This document shows, one piece after another, positions 13,451-25,000 of a stretch of 64,000 nucleotides of DNA. Origin of the DNA: Portulaca oleracea (taxonomy: Eukaryota > Streptophyta > Magnoliopsida > Caryophyllales > Portulacaceae); assembly GCA_029582165.1 (NCBI GenBank), contig CM055870.1:43073513-43137512 (forward strand), given 5' to 3'. How positions within the stretch are numbered: position 1 is the first letter of the stretch; every line of letters starts with the position of its first letter. The notes beneath the pieces are model-generated. The model had not been told where the DNA came from and searched no databases. It saw nothing but the letters and a program-made list of their open reading frames with translations. Position numbers and translations under genes: made by a program.

Positions 13451-14400
13451 CCCCTCTAGAGATCGACTCAGGGCATGTCACCAGCTCCGAAGGCGTTTGG
13501 GACCTAACATCATGTCGGGTCGCCCCAGGAGAGCATGGTTAATTTGGCATCGGGATTCAGAAGTGGACCCAGTTGGAGAAACAAGTCGAAGAAGGGAAGG
13601 AATCGGGACCGGACCAAGCGCTAGCTGTGCCTTCACGGGCGCTGGGCGCGTCTGCCCCTCTGCCTTTGGTTTTCTTGCCCAGAAAGGGGCGCAGGCTGCA
13701 TCCCCACTGGCACGAGGCGCGCCTCGCCCTCTCCCTTTGGATTTCTCGCCTGGGAAGGGACGCAAGCTGCATCTCCACTGACGCTAGTCACGCCTCCCTC
13801 TCCTCCTTTTGGTTTGAAGCAAACGCCAACCGCCCCCCTGACGCTGGCGCACCTCTGATTTGCGCCTCCCCTAGCGTCTTTGGAGGAGATGCGACCTACG
13901 CCTGGAGAGGCGCTGGCCGCGCCTGGCTTCAGCGATTTGATGCAGCCGAAGCTTCTCGCGTCTCCTTTTCCCTTGTTTTTCCTTTCTTTTCCCTTAAGTG
14001 TTTTATTTTTGGTGGCAAACTTGTAATTATTGGCATCTTTCTTTTCCACTCCCATGTGTTATATCTCTTCATTTAGGGAGAAAAGGTCATTAGTTTTGTG
14101 CCATTAATGAAAAAGCTAGGGTTTACTCCCAAATCTTTCTCTTAAATCTTGTTCGTACTTTATCCTCAAATCATTGTGGTGGTGTTAACAAGTCAATTCC
14201 TTTATGAATTAGTGGTGCTATGCTTTTTCTAATCTTGGTGGGGTTGTAATTCTTGATGGTGGAGACCTCCATTGTCAAGTTCATATCAAGTGTTCAAGCT
14301 CCATAGAAGATTCCGGGTTGAAGTTCTTCATCTTTCTCAACTCAAGCTATCCATTCCCACCATGTCATGCTCCACTAGCTCACCAAAAGTTCCTCCGCTT
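13451..14400 (+). mobile_element. LTR-like 3' tail of the decayed gypsy element, with GC-rich tandem repeat
   Basis: Directly follows the pol relic. It holds a GC-rich tandem repeat of about 71 bp (13639-13709, 13710-13780 and a partial third copy). An AT/CT-rich leader-like part then contains AGCTAGGGTTTACTCCC. Exact LTR ends were not found. The open frames here (13398-14076, both strands) are by-products of GC-rich sequence and are not called as genes. Confidence 0.5.
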
Positions 14401-15349
14401 TCCTAAAAAGCCAAATCCCAAATTTATATTGCCTACAGTTACATATCGTATCATTTTGTAATCAAAACAGGCTAAACTCAAACACCACAAAATTATACCT
14501 TCCAAATCCCAAGTTCGTCAAATGTACTAAACTTTATCCAAATAAAGAAGCTCCAAGCTCATAATTTTCTTTCAAATTTTTATTCGAGCTGTAAACTCAA
14601 AACGGATCTAGAACTACATCAAATTTGATCTCAACAAGAGTACGTAGGAAGCCCATAATAATAAATATTACTTATGGGTGCAATCGGCAAGTCGAGTTAA
14701 ATCATCCGCCCCCACGAAAGACCAGTTGAAAAATAATAGAAATGACAGAAAGGCTATAATATTAACTTGATCAAAATTTCGTGACAAATTCGAGCCCTGT
14801 TTTGGCTATTTATTTAGCCTAATAATTAATAACATGGGCCAAATGGTTATTATTTTAACCAAAATTAAACCCAAATAAAAATCAAATTTTCCCAACGAAC
14901 AGTACATAGGCAACTTATAAAAAATAGTGAGTGCAACGCGAATTCCAAATTAAATCAAATTTTTCCCCTAACCTGCACATGAAGAATGTGCATGGGTAGT
15001 ACCCTTTCTAGAAGGTGCTTATTTGGCCATTATTTGATGCAATTAAGTTGGGTTGAACCAAAAGCTGATGTATAAATTTACCTCGACTAAAATAAAGCAA
15101 AATATCAAAGGAAAGACAGTTAAACAGGACGAGTCAGAATCAAAAGGTGGTCTCCCAAAAGGAGACGTGATTAAGGAGGTTCATCCTCTTGAATATGGTC
15201 ATACGCAAAGAAAATAATGAACCGATATATACAAAAATATATCGAGAGATTGTGTTCGCAAATTATATAATTTATTCTATGTTATTAAATTCTTTTGGTC
15301 ACACTTAGGTTTAGGTTTTCCTTTGGCGGTCTTGTTTTAATATACATAT

Positions 15350-15402
<53 letters not shown>

Positions 15403-15414
15403 ACAGATCTAGCA
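14401..15414. other. Intergenic AT-rich spacer with (CA)n microsatellite
   Basis: No gene is seen. A (CA)n tract of about 40 bp (15353-15391) runs into (TA)n just left of the solo LTR. Confidence 0.6.
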
Positions 15415-15419
15415 GGAAG

Positions 15420-16276
15420 TGTTAGGTTTTAGGTTATCTATTTCCTAAACAGATACAGATTAATTGGCGGAATATTATAACAGTTATAAACAATTAATCA
15501 AAACAATTGCAGAGGCTTTAGTAATTATACCTTATCGCTAATTCCTGCTGAAGAAGAGGTTGACCTTCTAGATTCCAACGCTGAAACCCTCTACTGAAAA
15601 GCCGACGCAGCACTCCGGGAACCCGATTGCTAGATCGACCCGATCGAGACGAATCTCAATCTTAGATGTATGTGAGATTGTTTCGGGAAACAGAGAATGT
15701 TTCCTGAAACTAGAACCGCAAACTAAAAGAGAGAGGAACTTAGGAAATCACCTTGGTATCTCTCTAAGAGTCTTAGGCAGTTGGTGTTAAATAATCTCTC
15801 CCAGAGACCCCTTTATATAGTGTTTAGAAAACCTAGGGAAAGGGTTCAAAACCCTAAAGGGCCGACTTAAAACAAAGACGCGTTTCTGGGGCCCAACACG
15901 GTCCGTGTTGAAACAACACGGTCCGTGTTGGACTCCAGAAGGTCCAATAATTCGGCCCATGGACACCACGGACCGTGGTGTCTCAACACGGACCATGTTG
16001 GGTCAACACGGTCCGTGTTGAACTCAATTCGGTCCGTGTTGGGCTGATTTCTCACAGAAATCAGTTTCCAACTTTTCTAAACGTGATACAATATCACTTA
16101 GGTTACATACATTGTTCCAAGGCACTGACTTGTGTGACCCAGTAGGACCAAATAATATAGTTGTAATTAAACATATTCAATTACTAATTATAGAGGTCTC
16201 TAGCAAGACATATAATTACTATATTACTTTGGTTTAATCTCCGTATAAATCGAACATTGTCGGGACATTTCCAACA
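15420..16276 (-). mobile_element. Solo LTR with phased palindromes upstream of a TATA box
   Basis: 857 bp, ends TGTTAGG...CCAACA, flanked by the perfect 5-bp duplication GGAAG (15415-15419, 16277-16281). On the minus strand it starts TGTTGGAAATG, typical of Ty1/copia LTRs. It has a good TATA box (CTATATAAAGGGG, inverse of about 15809-15821), followed by a leader-like CT-rich stretch, so transcription would run to the left. Upstream of the TATA, in U3, are six 17-bp palindromes (15894-16041). No internal region is attached. Confidence 0.8.
15894..16041. promoter_or_regulatory. Array of six 17-bp palindromes in LTR U3
   Basis: Copies at 15894, 15914, 15964, 15984, 16004 and 16025, consensus CAACACGGTCCGTGTTG with variants such as CACCACGGACCGTGGTG. 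Start-to-start spacing is 20, 50, 20, 20 and 21 bp. A degenerate copy may lie at 15935. The array is 75-220 bp upstream of the minus-strand TATA box, where enhancer repeats would sit. No binding protein is known from the sequence. Confidence 0.75.
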
Positions 16277-16281
16277 GGAAG

Positions 16282-18400
16282 AAATTTTAGGTAGGAAAGT
16301 AAGAAGGCATCTCGGACGTCCATTCTAAATCCGATGGTTGAGATCAAACCCACTATTCCACACCCAAAATACCAACGCACGTGTGGATAACAAAAAAAAA
16401 GGCAATTGAATTATATCCCTTGTGCGGTTGTAGGGATTTGATTATGGAAAAAAAATTACTTTTTCCTTTAATGTTTGCAGCAACCAAAAAGGAAAGAGTG
16501 TTTGAGTGATTTGGAGAGAGAACTTTGGGCATTGTTCAACACAAACTTTCTACTGATTTAAGGTTTTCATGGAGAAACTTAGAAGAACATCATTGAAGAT
16601 CACTCAAAGGTTCCATTGAAGCAAGGGCGTGAGAAATTGGTTCGTGAAGACTCCATTGAAGTAAGGGCGTGAGAAATAGGTTGCAGACATGGCGTTTGCT
16701 TTCAAATTAGGGCAAATTCCAAGGAAGAAATTTAAAAGAATGTCATTGAAGATCATTCAAAGACTCCATTGAAGCAATGAGGTGTTGTAGACGATAGGTT
16801 CAGAGTGTGGACAAATTTATGCTGTGTGGTCATGTTGAGTATATCTAAGTATCAATTGTCAGTCCAAACAACCCATTGAATGTGACAACAGTAAAATTCA
16901 TATCTGACCACAATACTCAGAGTGTGATCATGTTGGGTATATCAAAGTGTTGACAAATTTATGCAGTGTGTAGTCATGTTTGAGTATATCGGAGTATACA
17001 GAAGATTTTATATAATGTGTGGTCAATTGGTGTAAATATTGGCATTGTCCGACCATAATACTCTGTGCATATGACCACAATAACTTATAGTAAGCAACTC
17101 AATATTGTGATGAAGTATTTGTACAATGTAAATGTTCATTAAAGAGTTATTTAAGTATAAAGGTGTATATACATAGTGCAAAGTGTGTGTGATCACAGTA
17201 ACCTTTACCTTATATATAAGTCTTATGTCTATTTATCCTTTACATTGTCTTATCACACTACTTAGTGCATATGACCACAGTTAAATATAACTTACAACTA
17301 AGTACAAAATATATGTCCACGCCACAAGGAATATGTGAATACAGTAACATTTATCTTAAATTTAAGTGCACAGTGTTCGTCCTTTTACATTATACGATCA
17401 TAGTACTCATTGCAGATGACAACAACATAACTTGGATATTAATGTTAATAATTTAATAAAAATTAAAACTTTTGTGACTACCATTAAAAAAATAATTACA
17501 GTTAAAATAAATTCTTACACTATGCATTAATTGATAGTAGATCAATATATTTGAGAGGAGTTAAATTAATAGAGAATGACCTATAATCAAATAGTGAACT
17601 AACTAGCTAGTGTATTGCAGTGAACAATACTAAATTCAAAGGTAAACCTCCACTTTAAAAAAATAATAATAAATTAAATAAATCAAGATTCACGTGCCAA
17701 ATTTTTTTTAAAAACAAACAAACCCTACTAGAAAACGGGCAAACGTCGTGGCACCATAAACAAATTAAAAAGAATAAAAAGAATATTTCTCAGGTAAGTG
17801 TGGAGGGGATAATTGAGTTGATGAGTTGGATTACAAGTTATTCAAAGCATATGTTCTAACTTCTAAGAGCCTTCACCAAGAGTATTTGTGGTATATCACT
17901 ACATATTTCATCAAGGGAGCGTTTGATTGCCTAATTTTCATAATGAAATTATCAATTTTTACAAGTTGTCCAATTTCTTTAATGAGTGAGAAAAGTTTAT
18001 GTGTGGTCAATTCATTCACACTCAAACCCAGTAAAAAAAACTCACAACGGAAGAGTAGGAAAAAGTTTTCATGAAAAAAATTATAGACAGGAAAATCAAT
18101 TTTTTTTTGAGACCACCACCAAACATTTCCTACGTGAAATTATGAATCCCTTACCTGGACTTTGTCCTTAACCTCAAAACTGCCATATAATAATGAAGCC
18201 GCGGACAAATCATTGAAAGACATTATAAAACAAGATTTGTAGTTTGGTAGTCTGTCTGACTGGTCATACATACATATGTAATGTATGATTCATTAATGTT
18301 GATTTCCATTACAATATTATTTCATAATTTCAACTGTCAATAACTGCTATTTAAAAAATACAGCTATAAAATAGCTAGTTTTCAAACATTTCTTGGGTTT
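16282..18400. other. Intergenic spacer with short degenerate repeats
   Basis: No gene is supported. Two kinds of local repeat are seen. One is a CATTGAAGATCA..CCATTGAAG(C/T)AA block repeated at 16585-16780. The other is a family of GTGTGGTCATGTTGAGTATATC / TGACCACAATACTC segments in both orientations at 16800-17420. At 17726 CCTACTAGAAAACGGGCAAA resembles a CACTA terminus (CACTACTAGAAAA), but no second end was found. Confidence 0.45.
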
Positions 18401-18800
18401 ATTAAGGCTGAGTTTGGTAAGAGCATTTGGGGTAGCGTTTAGCGTTTTGATAAAATCAAAATTTCAATTGCATAAATATTAGCGTTCGGTAAGCTAGCGT
18501 TTTGACGAGCATTTAGCGTCTTAAGGAGCGTTTTGTGAAACGCTAACAAAGTTAACGTTTAGCGTTTGGAGTAGCGTTTCTTATTTTTCGGTCAAAAAAT
18601 ATACTTTGTAAATTTTATCTTTGGAAATTATTGATACCCTTTTATATCAATTCACATTAATCTGTTAATTGAACTGCTAAATTTACCGAATACAATTCTT
18701 ATTTAAACAGTCATCCGCTATCCGCTGCTTACAACGTTATACGCCACGTAAACCGTTATCAACTATCTAAAACACTAATTTTGCCGACCAGGGTCTAAGT
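18400..18800. repeat. Non-coding segment with repeated AGCGTTT motif
   Basis: The motif TAGCGTTT or its inverse AAACGCTA occurs many times between 18430 and 18580. The edges (GGCTGAGTTTGGTAA near 18408 and the inverse of GACCCTGGTCGGCAA near 18790) weakly resemble hAT-type MITE ends. The assignment is tentative. Confidence 0.35.
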
Positions 18801-19098
18801 CATCATATCATTACTATACATGCAGGGTGGTGATGAAGATGGTTACTCGTTTTGATAAATTGGCCAGTTGCCCACGTTAACCACCAACAAATAAAGACGA
18901 AGTTTCCTCCCCTATGCATCCTCCCACACGTACAAACTCACACACAAACAAATAAAAAGGTTTTATCTGTCTTTTCTCCATTGTCATTCATCTCCACAAT
19001 CTCATATTCATATAATTTTTAACAAACAACCTCTGAGAACATCATCTTCAACCCTGGCCCCCTTTTTATTGGTTTCTTCTGTTGGATTTTGAGTATAA

Positions 19099-22000
19099 AT
19101 GTCTTGGAGTTTACTCACTTCATCCCACTCATTTCAGGTTTGCACACCGCTTTTGCATTCCTCACAATATTCATCAATGGTATTATCTACTTTAATTTAT
19201 TGATTCAAACCAACTTTTTTTTTTTTTTCTGTTGTACGTCTTGCATTGTAAAGTTCTTTCTTTGTTGGACTATAGTATAGATTACTTTAACATGTTTGTT
19301 CTGTATTTGTTGTCATCTGGGTTGTTTATGATCATTGCATCGATTGGAACTTTTTTTTTTTTTTTGGGATTTGACATGATTTAGAATATGGTCAATTGTG
19401 ATTTAGTTTGATTTTGATTCACTATTTATCAACCATCTGTGAATTGTCCTTGAAAAAGTAGGACTCCGTTTAGAATTGATAATCTGTCCGGTTTGACCAT
19501 TTTGAGGATAGATTTAGGCTGTGTAATTTTTGGTAAATTTTGTTCGACAAAATATTGGGAAAATAGGTAAAATTTCGAAAAAGTTAGGTAGTGTGTAACC
19601 ATGTACATGTTAGATATTTTGTAAAATTTTTAAAATTTTACATATTTCTTTTACCTATCAATATTTACCGAATTTAAATCTACCCCTCTAAAGAACACGT
19701 ATGACTATAAAGTTGACTTTGTTATGAAATGGGTCGACTTGAATCATGTGTTTGCCACGTTGGGGTTGGTTTTACTAATCATTCAGGTTGAATTGAATGA
19801 ATTATTCAATATGAAGCCAATTTAATTTTTTTTCCAAATCTCATCGCATGAATTTATATATATATATAACTTTGCATCCATAATTACGTGATCTCTGTGA
19901 ATAAAAACAGGTTAATAATTAAGAAAATGTGGAAAATGATGATGAGTTAGTGGTAATTAACAGGAAAGAGGAAAGATGGTTGAGATGAGAGCATACACAA
20001 TAAAAGGACATGGAAGCAAGGTTGCAAGGAAGCACCTCCATGATTGGGTTATATTGCTGCTTTTGGTGGGAATCGAAGTTGGGTTGAATGTAATAAAACC
20101 ATTTTACCGTTTTGTTGGAAAGGACATGATGACTGATCTCAAGTATCCCTTGAAACCCAATACTGTTCCCGTTTGGTCTGTCCCTGTAAGTCCCTCCTCC
20201 TCTTTCCACTCTAATTCAGCTTCTATATTTTCGGGGATTATATGAGGACATCTACGATGCAAACTCAGCGGCAGATTGGATAGTCAATTTTGATCATTCT
20301 TTAGACATTTGGATACATAGTTCTTTGGTGGTCTTTTCTTTTATTATTCATGCACATAACTTTGAGAATTGGGAGATGCATTGTTAGAAGGGTCCCCTAA
20401 ATGTTTGATGTACCTTGTTTACCTGAGTTTAAAAGAATATATATATATAATTCATGCATGGGTAAATAGAAAATTAAGTATTGGTATGATAGGTAAAGTT
20501 AAGTATTGGTATGATAGGTAAAGGTAAGCTTTGATAAATATTAAGAAAATGATACTTTTGAATATAATATGTATTCCTAGTAAATTTTTTTTTAAGGAGA
20601 AAGTACGTATTGATAAAAGTGTAAATTTTGATAAATTTGTATATTCTTCCTGTTTCATATTAATTATCGCTTTTGAAAATTATGTGGTTAAGTCTAAAAA
20701 ATTTTGACCATAAATTCTCTATGTATCTAAAATTTCTAATATTATATTTGTAAAGAAATCAAAATATAATATCACAATGGTTAATAAAATATCATACAAG
20801 AAATTATCAATCAAAGACCGACATTGGAAACCATAATATTCAAGTAAGTGACAATTAATATTATCAATCAAAAAGTGATATTGAAAACCATAATAGTAAA
20901 GTAAGTGACAATTCATATGAAATGGAGGGAGTAAGTTCTAACAATTTTCAGTAAATAATTACATAGGCACATTGACCCACAAATTTTAGAAGATCTGGTA
21001 AGAAGAACACCCCACAAAAACTAAAGTTGAATGTTGTTGATTAATTGGTGCAGATCTATGCTATATTGCTGCCCATACTTATATTCACAATACGTTACTT
21101 GAGGAGGAGGGACGTCCATGATTTGCACCATGCTGTCTTAGGTATGTATAATCAACACTTTGGTCATGTTATTTTCTTTGTTAATTTATTAGTTTTTTTT
21201 AAATATGTCCCATTTTTATCCTGTTTGACCATGAAAATTATATTATCTCGTAAGTCGCAAGTATCATTCCTCGAAATAGGTTTTGCGAGCATATATGTAT
21301 ATTTTATGAGCATACAAATATAATTAAATTTATGAGCATGTAATTTTTGGTTTTTTGATCATATACATATTTCGCAACTAAAAATATTTGTATTCCGAAC
21401 CACTTTTTTCAACCAATTTAAAATGATTGGTTTTTCCAATAATTTCAAATTGGTTGGAAAAAAGTGGTTGGTAATACACATATTTTTTGTATGCAATTTA
21501 ATTCTATAATTTATAAATGATCAAACATTTATATTTTTATGAGTTTAGAATTTTTATTTTATGATCATGTGTACCCTTGTTAATTTTATAAGAATATTCA
21601 TAATTTATACATATATGTTCGAAAAATTATACACCGGAAGTACACGAGTATGATACTCCATCCCAAGATCATAATCTTAATTTTTGTTTGTCCAAAGGTT
21701 ACATAAAGTATCTATATATGTCCATCTAATTACAACTTTATATAAAATACTCCCTCCATTCCTCAATAATCGTCACTTTTGAGTTTTGAGGAGATTTTAA
21801 GAAAGTAGTATTGAAAATGATAATTGTATTGGCAATGATAAAAGTAATAAATAAATTTCCAATTTGGTTAGATACTTGTATTAGTAATGATAAAAGTAAG
21901 AGATAAATTTAGAAAATTGTCATTAATATTGTATTGGAATTATAAAGTGACAGATATTATGGAAAATGAAAATTTAGAAAATTGTCATTAATATTAAAGA

Positions 22001-25000
22001 ATGGAGGGAGTATTACATATATATATATATATATAAATTTACAACTTTGTTACAAATAATTTACTCGACTTCACCTTGACATGACAACAGAAAGAAGATA
22101 TGCAATTACTCCATCCGTCCCGAATTAATTGGCATCTTGACTAAATTTTTATTGTTAATTACTTATAAATTACAATGAGTTACAATATAAAATTACTGTC
22201 ATTAGAAATATATTTTACTAAAAATTACAGTGGAGGTAATTTCATATTATAACTCATTGTAATTTGTGAATAATTAACGGTCAAAATTGAGCTAAACTGT
22301 CAATTAGTTGATTAAGGGTTGTGGAAGTAGTTTGACTGATTAAACTCTGGTGTAAAATGTAGGTCTACTGTATTCGGCCCTTATCACTGGGGTCATTACA
22401 GATGCCATAAAAGTTGCAGTTGGAAGACCAAGACCTGACTTCTTCTGGCGCTGCTTTCCTGATGGCAAAGATGTATGTTTCTTAATTTCTCTATCTAATA
22501 TTCTAATTCCATTGTCTGCAGAGTTTCTCACCTAGGTAAGAAAAAGGAAGCTTAATTAATTAAGGGAAATGATAAAAGTCTTGTGCAAGACACATATTTT
22601 GTGTCTTGTCATTATAGAAAACCTATATATTTGTTAATTAAATTGGAAAAAAGTTACATGATTGACTTCTATAACTATAATAATATATATAAATTGTATA
22701 AAATCACACTTTTATCTATATTTTTAAAAATTTACAAAAAAGCGTCTAAAATATGCCCAACGGATGGGGTTCATTCGTTAGGGTGTCAATTTTAATTGTT
22801 GGCATAGCCAACATATTCGAAGCTTCTTATAATTGATAATTAATAGTATCTGTCAAAAAAATTGGGGTTAAAAACGATAATAAGTATTGATTTTATAAGG
22901 GTGAAGACATTTAAGAAGTGTCTTGGGGCAAGACACTTATCATCACCCATTAATTAATTAGTATAATTTTGGCATTAATTATTGCAGGTTTATGATAGTC
23001 TTGGTAATGTGGTATGCCATGGAGATCCCAGTGTCATTAAGGAGGGCCACAAGAGTTTTCCTAGTGGTCATACCTCTTGTAAGCAACTCTTCCCCTACTT
23101 GGATACCTTTATTTTTTGCATTCTTTTGGTTCTGAAAATTAAAACTGACATAACGTATGGATTACTTGATTAAACATGGCAAACATCCATGTTAAAACAG
23201 TCCAAAACCAAATCCCAAGTCATTCAAACAAATCTAACATCAACTCAAATTGACCCGACTCAAACTAAACCAACCACAAACAACCCTCTTATCTTATGTC
23301 TTACCTCATGTTATTAAGTAGTATACAAGGGTAGTTTAGACATTTCAGTTAAACTTTCTCACAAACTTTCCATATTTTCAAATGTAACCTAAATGTTGTA
23401 AAATATTCATTCCTATATGAAATTTCCCAAGAAAGACCTTTCTAGAGAAAAGTTTCGTTGGGAACATTTGTATGGGAAAGAACAAAATGCAATGCAAATT
23501 TGTTTGAAAATTGATGATTAGATCTAATGTGAAATAATGGATATTGATGACAAGCTCTTAATTTATTGTTGGGTGCTACAGGGTCTTTTGCAGGTCTAGG
23601 GTTTCTGTCACTGTATTTGTCGGGGAAAGTTGAAGCATTTGATCAAAGAGGGCATGCGGCCAAACTATGTATTGTGTTAATACCTCTCCTTGCGGCAGCT
23701 TTGGTTGGGATTTCTCGAGTTGATGATTACTGGCACCACTGGCAGGACGTTTTCGCTGGAGCTTTGATAGGTTTGTTTTAAAAATAACTACTAAATACCT
23801 ACATTCATGTCAATTAGATAGATCTTCTAGCATCAAAAATAACGATTATTGATTTGAGTTAATTGAAAAAGTCTAATGTAACAATACTAACTTTTGTCTC
23901 TCTTGTGTAGGTTTTATACTTTCTTTTCTTTGTTATCTACAATTTTTCCCGCCACCACACCGTACAAAGGGTAAAACTTATTTCATCATAATCTAATTAT
24001 TTGTTCAAGATTGTTTTCTTTATTTTATTTTCTTTTATTTTTGAATTGTGAATTTCTAAGTCTCCTATAGAATAGTTACTAGTACGGTAGCCAGTCAAAC
24101 ATGTTCCCCTAAAACACCATTTGCATATCGAGCATCAAACCCTACTAAGGCTCCTGGTTTTGGATTTTTGAGTCAAATACGAAATTAGCTCCAAGCTTTT
24201 GTCGGTTCCTCATCCTTTTCCTCGACCATGACCGCAACTTGCTGCCGCTTGGGACATTCCCTTACCAAATGCGGTCCTTGACTAGTGAAACAACCATCAG
24301 GGAAATATTCTTGCTAAAATAGGCGTCGACGAGGGCCTTCGAAGAGTCCTTGGGCACCTCCTCCCTCTTCTGCTTTCCGCCAAATTGTCTTCCCCTTGGA
24401 GGACTGATTCTTGTTTCCCTTCTAGCCTTAGTTACGGCCCTTTTCTTGTGGTGGCTTAAAGTCCACCAATTCTTCGGAACAGGTAATAGCCGATGGTTTT
24501 ACCTAGCATAATTAATTCTCGCCTTAGTTACGACCCTTTTCTTGTGGTCGCCTACATTTTTAATTTTTGGCCCGAGGCTTTAACCTAGCAATAATGAAAT
24601 TAAAGAGTCTTCTTCGAATACCTCTTTGTTGTCTAGTAACAAGGAAGTAAACGTCTTTACATACTTTGGACAACGTCTCTTTGCCACAATTCCCTTAATA
24701 TGTCGCAGGAGGTTCAGGAGATATGGTGGAGCAAAAACTATGCCCCCATTTCCTTCTTCTTCTGCTCCCATGTGGAAATGGGAGAAAGACCAAAAACTTT
24801 ATCATCAATGTTCTGTGTCCGCCGGCAGATCTTGCCGTCCCCCGACTAAAACATGGCGACCTTCACCACCATGTCCTTTTCGGGCACCCTATATACCATA
24901 AAAACTGCTCCAAATCCTTAATGAAGTTCTCGAGCGTCTTAGACTCTTCTTGGACCCCATCATATGGTTTAGGGTTTGGGACCTTCAACCGTAATCGGGC

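Noticed and set aside
13398..14076. ORFs of 127-167 codons on both strands
   Set aside because: They overlap antisense in a GC-rich tandem repeat and have no recognisable domain.
15894..16041. CRISPR-like array
   Set aside because: The repeats are palindromes with 3-bp gaps, not spacers, and lie within an LTR of a plant genome.
17726..17750. CACTA transposon end
   Set aside because: CCTACTAGAAAACGGG is similar to a CACTA terminus, but it lacks the first bases and no opposite end or 3-bp duplication was found.
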